A stretch of DNA of 64,000 nucleotides from an uncultured Bacteroidales bacterium (GTDB lineage: Bacteria; Bacteroidota; Bacteroidia; Bacteroidales; UBA11471): NCBI GenBank assembly GCA_947593515.1, contig CANQDQ010000002.1, positions 1 through 64,000 on the forward strand. Reading direction: 5' to 3'. Shown in pieces: positions 33,231 through 42,232 of this stretch (position 1 is the stretch's first letter; every line of letters begins with the position of its first letter). The position numbers and the translations under genes were made by a program. A model generated the notes under the pieces. That model made no database searches. It was not told where the DNA came from and worked only from the letters and a program-made list of their open reading frames with translations.

Positions 33231-34685
33231 TTATCTGTCGTTGCGTTTTATCAGTCCCAAGTATTGGAAACTCTCTCTCATTGTAACCGAGCGGCAGAGC
33301 CATAGCGTAGCGAGATAAAGAGCGGCGGAGATGCCGATTTTTGCGAAGAAGCGCAGGAAGATGTTTTCGACGGGAAGCGTAAGCCAATAAGCCGCTCCCG
33401 TGCAGCACAAGGCGATGACGGCGTATGGAAGAATGTCGAGAACGGTGTGCCGGAAACGCAGTCCCGTTTCTTTCCGAATGCTTAGGTGCCATATCGGCAG
33501 CCAGCCGATATTTATGCCGACGAAGCAGAACACCATACTGCGAATGCCGTAAGGATAGGCGAGAAGAAACGATGCCAAAACAAGCAGCCCCGATGCAATG
33601 ATGTTCCACATATATCGGGTGGATTTGCCTTTGCTGATGATAAGCTGCTGATATAACGATGAAATGGGAAAGAAAGCGCCCCAAAAGCAAAGTATCTGCA
33701 TCAATTGCGCACTCGGCAGCCACTTGTCCGTGATAGCGATGGCGATAAGTTCTTCCGCCACCAAACCGAGTCCCAGCATGGCAGGAAAAGAGATGAATGC
33801 GGCGAAACGCAGCATTTTGCGGAAGATGCGCTGTTGTCGCTCCCGTTCATTGGCAACGTTTGCCAACACCGGTTGCGCCACCCCGTTTATCGTTCCCCAA
33901 AGAGCCGATTGCCCCATATTGTTCCATTTGTAGGCTTGGTTGTAATATCCCACCTCGCGTTCGGAATAGAGGCGCCCCAGAACGACACTCAGTATATTTT
34001 GATTGATGACATTGAAAAAGTTGGTGATAAGCAACTTGTAACTGAATCCGAACATTCGGCGTATGGGCGAAAAGTCGAAATTGAATTTGGGTCGCCATGC
34101 CGAAAAGTACCAATAACAGCAGGTCGTTATCAGGATATACATGATCTGTTGTGTGGCGATACCCCAATAGGCAAATCCGAAGTATGCCAATGTTACCCCC
34201 GTGCAGCCGGCAGTGATGAGCCCGGTAATTTGGGATATGGCACGCTGTTTTACCATAAGGTTGCGGAACATATAAGCCGAAGGTGTGATGCCCAAACCCG
34301 AACATACGAAACCTAAAAATACGAAGCGCGCCAATCGGGTGATTTCCGGCGTATGGTAAAAGCGGGCGATAAGAGGGGCTGCAAAGAAAAACGCCACGTA
34401 GAGCAGGCAGCTCATTCCGGTGCAGAACCAGAATACGGCATTGTAGTCGCGATGTTCCGCTTTTTTGAGATTGGTGAGGGCTGCCGTGAATCCGCTTTCT
34501 TGCAAAAGCCCGGCAAGTAATGAAAAAACGGTGAGCATACCCACCATACCGTAATCGGCAGGCGAAAGAAGCCGCGCCAGAAAAATGCCGAAGAGCAGAT
34601 TGAGCAGCTGTTGCATTCCATTGCTCAATCCGCCCCAGAATATGCCTTTGGCGGTTTTTTCTTTCAGTGACTGTTCTTCTGCCAT
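33231..34685 (-). CDS. Polysaccharide flippase (MATE/Wzx-like, MOP superfamily)
   Basis: A 484-residue membrane protein with about 14 helices and the N-terminal GIFWGGLSNGMQQLLNLLFG characteristic of Wzx/RfbX-type lipopolysaccharide transporters. It likely flips an undecaprenyl-linked glycan precursor across the inner membrane. The start at 34685 gives MAEEQSLKEKTAKG, and a promoter lies 15 bp upstream. It is first in a minus-strand run of flippase, licD and glycosyltransferase. Confidence 0.88.
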   Translation of the reverse strand: MAEEQSLKEKTAKGIFWGGLSNGMQQLLNLLFGIFLARLLSPADYGMVGMLTVFSLLAGLLQESGFTAALTNLKKAEHRDYNAVFWFCTGMSCLLYVAFFFAAPLIARFYHTPEITRLARFVFLGFVCSGLGITPSAYMFRNLMVKQRAISQITGLITAGCTGVTLAYFGFAYWGIATQQIMYILITTCCYWYFSAWRPKFNFDFSPIRRMFGFSYKLLITNFFNVINQNILSVVLGRLYSEREVGYYNQAYKWNNMGQSALWGTINGVAQPVLANVANERERQQRIFRKMLRFAAFISFPAMLGLGLVAEELIAIAITDKWLPSAQLMQILCFWGAFFPISSLYQQLIISKGKSTRYMWNIIASGLLVLASFLLAYPYGIRSMVFCFVGINIGWLPIWHLSIRKETGLRFRHTVLDILPYAVIALCCTGAAYWLTLPVENIFLRFFAKIGISAALYLATLWLCRSVTMRESFQYLGLIKRNDR

Positions 34686-34700
34686 TTCATTTGCTTTGTG

Positions 34701-34708
34701 CAAAAATA
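34701..34708 (-). promoter_or_regulatory. -7 element of the flippase gene
   Basis: TATTTTTG on the minus strand, 15 bp from the ATG; followed by GCACAAAGCAAATGAAATGG, nearly identical to the licD start region. Confidence 0.6.
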
Positions 34709-34745
34709 GCAATTCTCTTGCGAAGTCGGTGCTTCGCAGGGAAAT

Positions 34746-35873
34746 TTAGTGCGTGCGGCGCACCGAGTGTACGGGCGCACTGCCGCCGCTGCTGCTTCTG
34801 CCCGAAGAGGCTTTCGGCGTTTTCGTCTTGGCGGGTTTGCTCTTGGGGGCAGCCGGTTGCGAGCTGCCGCGCGACGAGCGTACCGACGACGATTTTTCTT
34901 TTGCCGGTTCTGCGGTAGGCGCAGCTTCCGTTTCTGTTTCCGACTTGGCGGCTCTTGCCTGCTGCTTCGTTTGTTTCGGTTGGTTATCGGGGTTGCTTAC
35001 CCACAGCGATTTGTCGAATTGCCGCAGTTGCTGTTCTATGACGTTGCGAGCGCTGTCCTGCGCTTCGGGGGTGGGATAGAGCTGCACGAGCGACATATTT
35101 TGCAGATTCTGCGTCTTGTATATTTCGCCGTCGAACATACGCAGCGTGAAAAAGTCGTCGTAGGTATAGTTGCGGGCGTTATTGAAATCGCTGTTCATGA
35201 TATACTGCTGCGTAAGGAACGGACGCACGTCGTCGTATTTCACCCAGAACATCGGGTAACGCACGGCTTCGCCTCCGAAGTCGCCCACACGGTGCAGCAC
35301 GGGGCAGATGGCTTCGATGACGGGACGGCAGGTCGATTCCTGCGGGTCGAATATCCAGTTCTCTTTCACGTAGTACGAAAGCACTTCGTTGCAAGGTACG
35401 TCGCTCTCTTCGATAATATAGGTGTTGCGGCGGGCGGTGCGACCCTCTTTCACTTCATAGAGTATGTGGAAGCGGTCTAACATATCCTCCGTTTTCACTT
35501 CGTATTCTTCGGTGAAAATCTCGCGACCGTCGAGATATTCATATACCTTTATCTGATTCGATGCCACTAATTCGAGCAAGATGCGGAACAGGTTTTTCTG
35601 ACCGTCGATGATTTCTTCGGGAAAATAGAGCGGCAGATTTTTTTTCTTCTGCAAATCGAGCTGCCGGTATATGCCCCGCGTCCACGGCGCATTTTCGCCG
35701 GCGTCGGCGTGATTCCCGTATTGGGTTTGGGCGCGTACCGTAAGCCCCGTATTGTCGGTTTTTCGGGCATTCTCCGTGCTGCTGCGCCGCACGACCGTGT
35801 TTTGCGCTTCGCCGGTCGGCATCAAAGCGCATAGACCGAGTATAACGAATAGGTGTTTTACCGTGATTTTCAT
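34746..35873 (-). CDS. gldN: Type IX secretion component GldN/PorN
   Basis: A 375-residue exported protein (signal peptide ending PTGEAQ) of the GldN/PorN family, which forms the periplasmic ring with GldK. The family core is at about 60-285, including WTRGIYRQLDLQKKKNLPLY and the long domain with NWIFDPQEST. The last 80 residues are a low-complexity tail of Ala, Pro, Lys, Ser and Arg (KPAKTKTPKASSGRSSSGGS), which is not part of the conserved core. It is the last gene of the porP-gldKLMN run. Confidence 0.93.
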   Translation of the reverse strand: MKITVKHLFVILGLCALMPTGEAQNTVVRRSSTENARKTDNTGLTVRAQTQYGNHADAGENAPWTRGIYRQLDLQKKKNLPLYFPEEIIDGQKNLFRILLELVASNQIKVYEYLDGREIFTEEYEVKTEDMLDRFHILYEVKEGRTARRNTYIIEESDVPCNEVLSYYVKENWIFDPQESTCRPVIEAICPVLHRVGDFGGEAVRYPMFWVKYDDVRPFLTQQYIMNSDFNNARNYTYDDFFTLRMFDGEIYKTQNLQNMSLVQLYPTPEAQDSARNVIEQQLRQFDKSLWVSNPDNQPKQTKQQARAAKSETETEAAPTAEPAKEKSSSVRSSRGSSQPAAPKSKPAKTKTPKASSGRSSSGGSAPVHSVRRTH

Positions 35874-35900
35874 AATCGTCTATATCATTTGCATTTACAA

Positions 35901-37466
35901 TCAATTTACAATTATCTCTATGGGCGAGAGGTCGCGCTCGATGCCGTCGGGTCCGATGGCTTTCACCCGCGATATGTAGAAACGTTTTCCGCGTGAGAGG
36001 CGGCGGAAGCTGTCTTTCTGCCGCTGCGAGAATTTGCTGCCGTCGGAAACTTCGGGAATGGCATTGCCCATCGAGTCGAAAAATACCGTTTCAAAGCTCA
36101 ACACTTTGTATTCGACATTCAGCAGATCGTCGTCGATAGCCGCCTCGATGCCGGGTGCTGCCAGCAGCCGCGTTTTGGGGAACGGGCGTCCGCCTTTGTA
36201 GCGCTGCTCGTTGCCTTTCTCGTCTTTATAAGCGATGTAGGGCATGGGGTCGGGGAGCTGCCGTACACGGAACGTCGAACTGTTCACCACCTGATTCCGT
36301 CCGTTGATGATAGCCGAAACCGTAATGGTAACGTCTTCGCCCACTTTGGCGGGGCGCACCTGCCAAATGGCACCCGAGCGCGTGAGGCTGCCGCCCTTTA
36401 TCGTTGCCGACACTTCGTGGCTGGGAATGCCCGGCACGGAGATGCTTAACGGGTTGTCGATGCCGGCATACAGCACGTTCATCATCGTTGCCGACACCGT
36501 AGCCATCGGCTCGATGACCGAGTAGGTGGTACTGAACGGGTGGCGCGTTGCCGACCCGTCGCCGTGCGGCACTTCGAGATAACCGTCGAGGTTGTACACG
36601 CCGGCGCGGGTGCACAGTACCTCGTACAGACCGTCTTTGCGGTCGGTGATTCTTTCGTCGCCGATGTTGATGACGGGTGCCATGGTGGTGTCTATGGCTG
36701 CCAGCACGATGTGTGCGGAATACTTGCTGCCGCGTATGACGCTGCGCGATTCCGGTATGACGTAAGCGTTCAGTTGGTTTACGCGCACATCGTCTTTGTC
36801 GATGTTGGTGAGCAGCGTGTGCAGTATTTCGCCTTCGGCAGAGCGCAGGTCGCTCTGTATTTTTGTCAGCAGGGTAATGGCGGCGATGACGGGCATATTC
36901 TCGAAATTTGCCTCTTCCCACGTCTTTTTCTCTACGACGGCACTTTTATGGGTGCGCGGGTAGAGGTATTCGTTGATGAGGCGGCGTTTCACGCTGTCGG
37001 TTATCATTTCGTCCACCATTTCGCTGTACGACACGAGCGCCTCGCGCAGCTTGCGCCCTTCGCGCGTCGTGGGCGAGAGCATGATATACGATGCCGCTTC
37101 GAGGTCGTCCTGCCGCTCGATATTGTTTACATCGCCGTTTTTGCCGTCGGCTTCGCGCACGATGCGCAGTTTCAGGTCGGCGATGTAGTTGTAGAGCGAA
37201 TCGGTGCGTCCGTGCACTTCGGTCGCTTTCCGATACCACTCGCCCGATTTTTCGGGATTGTTTCTGTTATAGGTCGTCAATTCGTCGTACAGGCTCGCAT
37301 TCTGCACCGCCACGTTCTCGGTCGTGCGCACCAAACCCTCCTCAACCTGCCGGAATCCGTTCAACACGTCCGACGATACGTTGAGTGCCAACATGGCGGT
37401 CAGGACGATATACATCAAGTTTATCATCTTCTGACGGGGCGACAAATTGGAATTGTGTGATGCCAT
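35901..37466 (-). CDS. gldM: Type IX secretion motor/shaft protein GldM/PorM
   Basis: A 521-residue protein with one N-terminal membrane helix (MINLMYIVLTAMLALNVSSD) and a long periplasmic part made of tandem beta domains. With GldL it forms the proton-driven rotary motor of the T9SS; the periplasmic shaft reaches the GldK/N ring. The N-terminal SPRQKMINLMYIVLTAMLAL is the family signature. Length is normal. It sits between gldL and gldN with gaps under 30 bp. Confidence 0.95.
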   Translation of the reverse strand: MASHNSNLSPRQKMINLMYIVLTAMLALNVSSDVLNGFRQVEEGLVRTTENVAVQNASLYDELTTYNRNNPEKSGEWYRKATEVHGRTDSLYNYIADLKLRIVREADGKNGDVNNIERQDDLEAASYIMLSPTTREGRKLREALVSYSEMVDEMITDSVKRRLINEYLYPRTHKSAVVEKKTWEEANFENMPVIAAITLLTKIQSDLRSAEGEILHTLLTNIDKDDVRVNQLNAYVIPESRSVIRGSKYSAHIVLAAIDTTMAPVINIGDERITDRKDGLYEVLCTRAGVYNLDGYLEVPHGDGSATRHPFSTTYSVIEPMATVSATMMNVLYAGIDNPLSISVPGIPSHEVSATIKGGSLTRSGAIWQVRPAKVGEDVTITVSAIINGRNQVVNSSTFRVRQLPDPMPYIAYKDEKGNEQRYKGGRPFPKTRLLAAPGIEAAIDDDLLNVEYKVLSFETVFFDSMGNAIPEVSDGSKFSQRQKDSFRRLSRGKRFYISRVKAIGPDGIERDLSPIEIIVN

Positions 37467-37484
37467 GTTCGTGTAAAATCAGGT

Positions 37485-38483
37485 TTATGCGTTTTCTCCG
37501 GTAGGTTCGGTAGGTGCGACGGGAGGTTCCGGCTGCACCGGACGGGTCGGCTGTGGCGTGTACATATTCACCGTCATGGCGGTGAGCATATTGCGATATA
37601 CCGAATTGAGCTGCGCCATATACTGCGTCATCTTTTCCACTTCGGCGCAGTAGCGCGAACTGTCCTGCATCGAGCCTTCGTACATATCGCGAATATTGCG
37701 CAGACCGGCGTTTACGCGGTCGATGTTGTCGAGCTGCGAACTGATGCTCTTCAACTGTATTTCGTAAATCGTGTTCAGACCCGAAATGTTGCGGTTGAGC
37801 GCCTCCATCTGGGTGATGTAGCCCTGCGTGTTGTTGCCTATGCCGTCGCTGTTGTCGGTGATGCTGCGGTAGGAGCGGAGCAGCGTGTCCGACACTTCGG
37901 TGAGCGATTGCGTGGCTTGGCGGAACTGTGTCATCTGTTCCGTGATGGCTGCCATTTGGTTGAGGTAGTTTTGAGTCGCTTCCGTCAGCTCCGCCATGTG
38001 GGAAATCTGTTCGGCTGCCGCCGACAATTTCTGAATACTCTCGGAGAGGTTGCGCGTATCTTCCTCACTCACGTCGATGTTCGACGGTATGCCGGCTATG
38101 CGGCACGCATCGGCACCCGAAACGGAAACGCCGCCTGCGGCGCCTGTTGCGCCCGATACCGTGCCGTTGATGACGACCCCGCCGCCACCGCCGTTAAATT
38201 CCGGACGGTCGTCGGGATTGTTCGTGTCAAGCACAGGGAATACCTCTTCCCAGTGATACTCTTTGGCGGGTCGGTCGAATGCCGTGAGCACGAACATCAG
38301 CACCTCCACGCCCATACCTATCGAGAGCATGAGGTTGCCGCCCGGCAGGTGCAGGATTTTGAACAGCGCACCCCATATCACGATAGCGGCGCCGATACTG
38401 TATGCAAAATTGAAAAAACGTTTTCCGGAATCGCCCGACAAAAACTTTTCAATGCGGTTTTTATATCTCTTGTATTTTCCCAT
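37485..38483 (-). CDS. gldL: Type IX secretion motor protein GldL/PorL
   Basis: A 332-residue protein. Two membrane helices (about 22-45 and 52-72) carry the signature GAAIVIWGALFKILHLPG, then MGVEVLMFVLTAFD with the membrane glutamate that couples proton flow. The rest is a cytoplasmic region with coiled-coil heptads (about 140-300) and a Pro/Thr-rich tail. It is the stator of the gliding/T9SS motor, with GldM encoded next. A Gly/Val/Ala-rich insert (GGGGGVVINGTVSGATGAAG) lies near residue 100. Confidence 0.94.
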   Translation of the reverse strand: MGKYKRYKNRIEKFLSGDSGKRFFNFAYSIGAAIVIWGALFKILHLPGGNLMLSIGMGVEVLMFVLTAFDRPAKEYHWEEVFPVLDTNNPDDRPEFNGGGGGVVINGTVSGATGAAGGVSVSGADACRIAGIPSNIDVSEEDTRNLSESIQKLSAAAEQISHMAELTEATQNYLNQMAAITEQMTQFRQATQSLTEVSDTLLRSYRSITDNSDGIGNNTQGYITQMEALNRNISGLNTIYEIQLKSISSQLDNIDRVNAGLRNIRDMYEGSMQDSSRYCAEVEKMTQYMAQLNSVYRNMLTAMTVNMYTPQPTRPVQPEPPVAPTEPTGENA

Positions 38484-38511
38484 GACGGTAAAAATATTAA
38501 CAGGTTCTCAA

Positions 38512-39924
38512 TCAGTTTTTACGACCTTTGGCAAAGCCCACTTGGGTGCGCACGCAGCGGAATCCGATGTACGACCGCTGCTCGTTTTGGTATTCCCACA
38601 TACGCATATCCGAGCGCACGAAATTCGATACGTCTTTCCACGAGCCGCCACGCACGATTTTGCGTTTCATGCGGTAGGGGTCTTCCTTGGCGGCATTGTA
38701 GCGGAAATCGGGATTCATGTCGCCTGTGTATTGGTCGACAGCTTCGGTGTAGGCGGTCGAAGTCCATTCCGACACATTGCCCGCCATATCGTACAAACCG
38801 AATTCATTGGGAGGATAGGTGCCCACCCGCGACGAAATCAGGTTTCCGTCTTTTACATAATTGCCTTTCAACGGTTTGAAGTTGGCATAGAAGCAACCCT
38901 TGTCTGCCATCGTATCGTCGCCGTCCCACGGATAGCTACTTTCGTTTTTGCCGGCGCGGGCGGCATATTCCCATTCGGCTTCGGTAGGCAGGCGGTAAGG
39001 TTCGATGAAGCGGTTTCCTGCCGATGCGCGCAAGAGGTTCGTGCGCCATGCGCAGAAGGCGTTTGCCTGTTCCCACGATACCCCTACCACCGGATAGTCG
39101 TTATATCCCGGGTGAGCGAAGTACATACGCATATACGGCTCGTTGTAGGAGTTGTCGAAGTCGTTGACCCAAGCCGTCGTGTCGGGATAGATGTTGATGA
39201 TATAAGTATTGAGAAAGTCGTATTCGCTTTGCAGCGGGCGAATGATTGTCTGCGAAACGATGCGTCCGTCGTCGTCGATGAATGCCGTATCTTTCGAAAT
39301 AAGCACCTCTTCGTTGCTCGGCGCGATGTCCGTGTTCAATACCCGACGGGAGGGGTCAAGCCGGTTCCGGCGTTTGGCGGCTTCGGTGTGGTTATAGACG
39401 TCGAAGCGGAAATTCAGTTGAGCGGCATCGAGCGATTTGGTGCCTGTAATCGGGTCGATGCGATAGAGGCTCTCTATGGCGCGCGCTTCGTCTTCGCTCG
39501 GATTTTTCCAAGGAATGGCTTTCGACCAGTTCAGGTGCGGCGTAACGGGATTGCCTTCGCGGTCTTCTTCTATCTTGAAAGCTTCGTTCCCACCGAAAGC
39601 AGGGTCGGCGAGCCGTTCGCGAATGATGGAGTCGCGTACCCAGTTTACGAATTGTTTATATTCAGAATTGGTGATTTCCGTATCGTCCATCCAAAAAGCG
39701 TCTACCGAAATGCTGTGGGCATTCGAGGGCGTGCCCCACAGCGAGTCGCTCTCGGCGCGACCCATTTCAAAAGACCCCCTCTTTATCAATACCATGCCGT
39801 AGGGCGTAGGTTCGCCCCAAGCCGTACCGCCCACGCCGGTCAGTTCTCCGCCGTTAGAGCCTCCTGTTGAGGCGCAACCGCTTGCCAGTGCGGCGAGTGC
39901 GAGGAATGAAATATATTTTTTCAT
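38512..39924 (-). CDS. gldK: Type IX secretion lipoprotein GldK/PorK
   Basis: A 470-residue lipoprotein with lipobox ASGC. The mature part is a formylglycine-generating-enzyme (SUMF1)-like domain without enzyme function, containing PYGMVLIKRGSFEMG and the C-terminal GGSWKDVSNFVRSD and YIGFRCVRT. It forms the large ring with GldN under the outer membrane. A second ATG two codons upstream is equally possible; MKKYISFLALAAL is taken as the normal lipoprotein start. Confidence 0.95.
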   Translation of the reverse strand: MKKYISFLALAALASGCASTGGSNGGELTGVGGTAWGEPTPYGMVLIKRGSFEMGRAESDSLWGTPSNAHSISVDAFWMDDTEITNSEYKQFVNWVRDSIIRERLADPAFGGNEAFKIEEDREGNPVTPHLNWSKAIPWKNPSEDEARAIESLYRIDPITGTKSLDAAQLNFRFDVYNHTEAAKRRNRLDPSRRVLNTDIAPSNEEVLISKDTAFIDDDGRIVSQTIIRPLQSEYDFLNTYIINIYPDTTAWVNDFDNSYNEPYMRMYFAHPGYNDYPVVGVSWEQANAFCAWRTNLLRASAGNRFIEPYRLPTEAEWEYAARAGKNESSYPWDGDDTMADKGCFYANFKPLKGNYVKDGNLISSRVGTYPPNEFGLYDMAGNVSEWTSTAYTEAVDQYTGDMNPDFRYNAAKEDPYRMKRKIVRGGSWKDVSNFVRSDMRMWEYQNEQRSYIGFRCVRTQVGFAKGRKN

Positions 39925-39933
39925 AAACATGAA

Positions 39934-40884
39934 TTATAATATTCTGATGCTTTTGTGTTTGTTCTTTTTGCCTTTCGACATATTGAGTTTCATGCTGTAT
40001 CCCAAGAATATTTCATGGCTGCCGCTCGATGCTTTCTGTATGGCAGAGGTGGAATAATCGTAAGAATATCCCAGCAGGAAATTTTTATATTCTGCTCCGA
40101 CCATGATGATGACTGCCTCTTTCCAGCGATACCCCAAACCGCCCCAAATGAAATTATTATATTTCAGTCGCAGAGAAAGTTCGGCTTGCAACATTTGAAA
40201 AGTTGTCTTCAACATCATTGCCGGTTGCAATTCATATAACGGGTTTTTCAGGGGAATATTGCCTCCGGCTGTAAAATAAAATACGCGGGCGATGCTTCCT
40301 TCGTATGTATCGTTGAACGTAATGGTGGGTTGGGTGAGGTGCGTGGTAGACAGTCCCGCGTAAAAATATTTGTGCGTGTAATATACGCCGAATCCTATAT
40401 CTAATGCCGTGCCTTCGACTTCTGTCGAGGGTATGGCGTCGTCGGTCGTCTGGTGGTAGTCGCTTTCGGGAATGAACACTTTCGTGCCGTCGAATGTCTG
40501 GCTCAACAATCCGACTTGCAGACCGAGGCTCAACTGTCCGCCCCATAGCCGCACTTTATAGGCATATTGCACGCCGAGCGACATTGTTTTGAACAGACCG
40601 TAGCTGTCGTTGCCCAACAACACGCCTACGCCGTGTCGGCTTTTTGCTATGCGGAAAGGCATATCCGCCAGAATCAAAAACGTTTTGGGTGCACCTGGCA
40701 TACCCACCCATTGCTGGCGGGTTCCGGCGCGGATATTCAGTTTGTCGTAGCTGCCTGCCGCTCCTGCATTGTAGTAGGTGGGCATTGCCCAATACTGGCT
40801 TAACTGTATGTCGTCCTGCGCCCGCGACGGTATCGCGCACGAAAGCACAAACAGTAAAAGCAGGTATCGAGTCGTTTTATACAT
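39934..40884 (-). CDS. porP: PorP/SprF-family outer-membrane protein
   Basis: A 316-residue barrel protein with a signal peptide (ending CAIPSRA) and the family start QDDIQLSQYWAMPTYYNAGAAG. PorP/SprF proteins accompany the T9SS core and help anchor or export particular substrates. The barrel continues with alternating aromatic strands. The start at 40884 (MYKTTRYLLLL) is preferred over an ATG eight codons upstream, which lies inside a hairpin. It is first in the porP-gldK-gldL-gldM-gldN operon, 10 bp before gldK. Confidence 0.92.
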   Translation of the reverse strand: MYKTTRYLLLLFVLSCAIPSRAQDDIQLSQYWAMPTYYNAGAAGSYDKLNIRAGTRQQWVGMPGAPKTFLILADMPFRIAKSRHGVGVLLGNDSYGLFKTMSLGVQYAYKVRLWGGQLSLGLQVGLLSQTFDGTKVFIPESDYHQTTDDAIPSTEVEGTALDIGFGVYYTHKYFYAGLSTTHLTQPTITFNDTYEGSIARVFYFTAGGNIPLKNPLYELQPAMMLKTTFQMLQAELSLRLKYNNFIWGGLGYRWKEAVIIMVGAEYKNFLLGYSYDYSTSAIQKASSGSHEIFLGYSMKLNMSKGKKNKHKSIRIL

Positions 40885-40891
40885 ACGGCGT

Positions 40892-40908
40892 ATGCGCGTA
40901 TCGCGCAT
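40892..40908 (-). promoter_or_regulatory. Small hairpin in front of porP
   Basis: ATGCGCG (40892-40898) and CGCGCAT (40902-40908) form a seven-base GC-rich stem with a three-base loop, eight bases before the chosen ATG. It could hinder or time translation of the T9SS operon. Confidence 0.4.
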
Positions 40909-40977
40909 ATTCTATAAACTCAAAAAGCCGCCATAAATTGTATTATCTCCCGCTTTTTTCTGCCGAATGAAAAATAA

Positions 40978-41004
40978 AACGCCCGTCGGGTATCGGCGGG
41001 CGTT
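40978..41004 (-). terminator. Terminator of the Ntn-hydrolase gene
   Basis: AACGCCCG and CGGGCGTT pair (40978-40985 with 40997-41004); on the minus strand the stem is followed by TTATTTTTC. It lies 35 bp after the stop at 41039. Confidence 0.8.
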
Positions 41005-41038
41005 GAATGTAGGACAGGAGGTAGATGCGCTTAAAACA

Positions 41039-42091
41039 TCAAGGCAGTCGGAACAGGTAGCCGATAGGCTTGCTCGGCTTGAAATTTTTGTTGGCTTCGC
41101 CCGAATAGAGTTCTCCGTTCGACAGCGAGAGCTGTCGAACCCCTTGTTTGGCATCGAATTTCAACGCTTTCAGGTTTACCCAAAAAGTGTTCGGGCTGAG
41201 GGTCGATTCAAAATAATAAACGCGATTCTTTTGGTCGGAGACCGAACGCCACAGCGTCGAGGAAATTTCTGGTTGGTCGGGCGTGCTGATGCCCAACGGC
41301 ACCGACACGTTGCGCATGACGCCGAACACGCCGGCGAGTGCCGTACGGTCGTCTGCCGTGCGAGGCAGCACCCCGATGTAGAATGCGGCACGCGTGAAAC
41401 GGTCGGACGAACGGTTGGTGCCGGGCAGCATTTTCAACCCGCCGATACTCTGCCAGTATTCGTTAATGGCAAGCTGTTTGGCATAACTTGGCGCGTTGGT
41501 CATCACCTGATACTGTTTGCCCTCGTGTATTGAAATTTTGCCGTCGAGATACTCGATGATGGCGCTGTTTCCCGTCGTGTCGGTAATAGCCATGTGCAGG
41601 GTCGAAGCCGAGCCGTTGGGCATGGCGGGAGCGTCGATGCGGAAACGGTCTTGCTGCAGCTCCGCCACCGCTTCGCTTACGCTTGCGAAATTGTCGAGCA
41701 CGTATTGCGCCCAGATGCTGACGCCCATGACGGGGCGGGTGTCGCCCGGCAGGGAATAGACCGTTTCGGGCAGGTAGAGCAGATTTACCACGAGCCCCCG
41801 CTCGTTCATGCCTTCGCTCACGCCCATGTCGTAGCCTACCGCCACGATGCTGCCGTACTTCGACGTCCAGCGCACGGTGCTGCCCCTGTCGTAGCCGGCA
41901 TACGTTACGCCGCGCGGCAGCAGGTAGAGGTCGGTGGGTATGTTTTCCCGCCAGTCCATCGTTCTGCCAGTAATTACCAATCCGTTTTCGCCGATATACA
42001 CGGCGCGGGTGCAGGCATCGCTCGGCGTGCCTGCCGTTCCCCATAAGGCAGCCGCGGCCAGAGCGACTGCGAACGTTCCATGTTTCATCAT
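41039..42091 (-). CDS. Linear amide C-N hydrolase, choloylglycine-hydrolase family
   Basis: A 350-residue Ntn-hydrolase with a signal peptide, placing it in the periplasm or outside. After cleavage, Cys27 in DACTRAVYIG would be the N-terminal nucleophile. The other family residues follow in order: Arg and Asp in TGRTMDW, Asn in NERGLVVNLLY, Asn in MTNAPSY, and Arg in SSDRFTRA. Members cleave conjugated bile salts or penicillin V-like amides; which applies here is not decidable. The start at 42091 (MMKHGTFAVALAAAAL) begins the signal peptide. It is a single-gene unit with its own terminator. Confidence 0.9.
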   Translation of the reverse strand: MMKHGTFAVALAAAALWGTAGTPSDACTRAVYIGENGLVITGRTMDWRENIPTDLYLLPRGVTYAGYDRGSTVRWTSKYGSIVAVGYDMGVSEGMNERGLVVNLLYLPETVYSLPGDTRPVMGVSIWAQYVLDNFASVSEAVAELQQDRFRIDAPAMPNGSASTLHMAITDTTGNSAIIEYLDGKISIHEGKQYQVMTNAPSYAKQLAINEYWQSIGGLKMLPGTNRSSDRFTRAAFYIGVLPRTADDRTALAGVFGVMRNVSVPLGISTPDQPEISSTLWRSVSDQKNRVYYFESTLSPNTFWVNLKALKFDAKQGVRQLSLSNGELYSGEANKNFKPSKPIGYLFRLP

Positions 42092-42178
42092 AATCATTTT
42101 TATTAAAAAACATACGCATAACGCCTTGCGGGGAAAAAAGTTTTCGGAGGCGGTCGACACCGGCGAAATTTTCAAAAC

Positions 42179-42213
42179 AAAAAAGCCTGAATGCGAAAAA
42201 CATTCAGGCTTTT
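42179..42213 (-). terminator. Terminator of glnN
   Basis: AAAAGCCTGAATG (42181-42193) and CATTCAGGCTTTT (42201-42213) pair perfectly around seven bases, and the minus strand continues with TTTTGTTTT, 20 bp past the stop codon. Confidence 0.92.
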
Positions 42214-42232
42214 GAAAGATGAAAATCGACGG

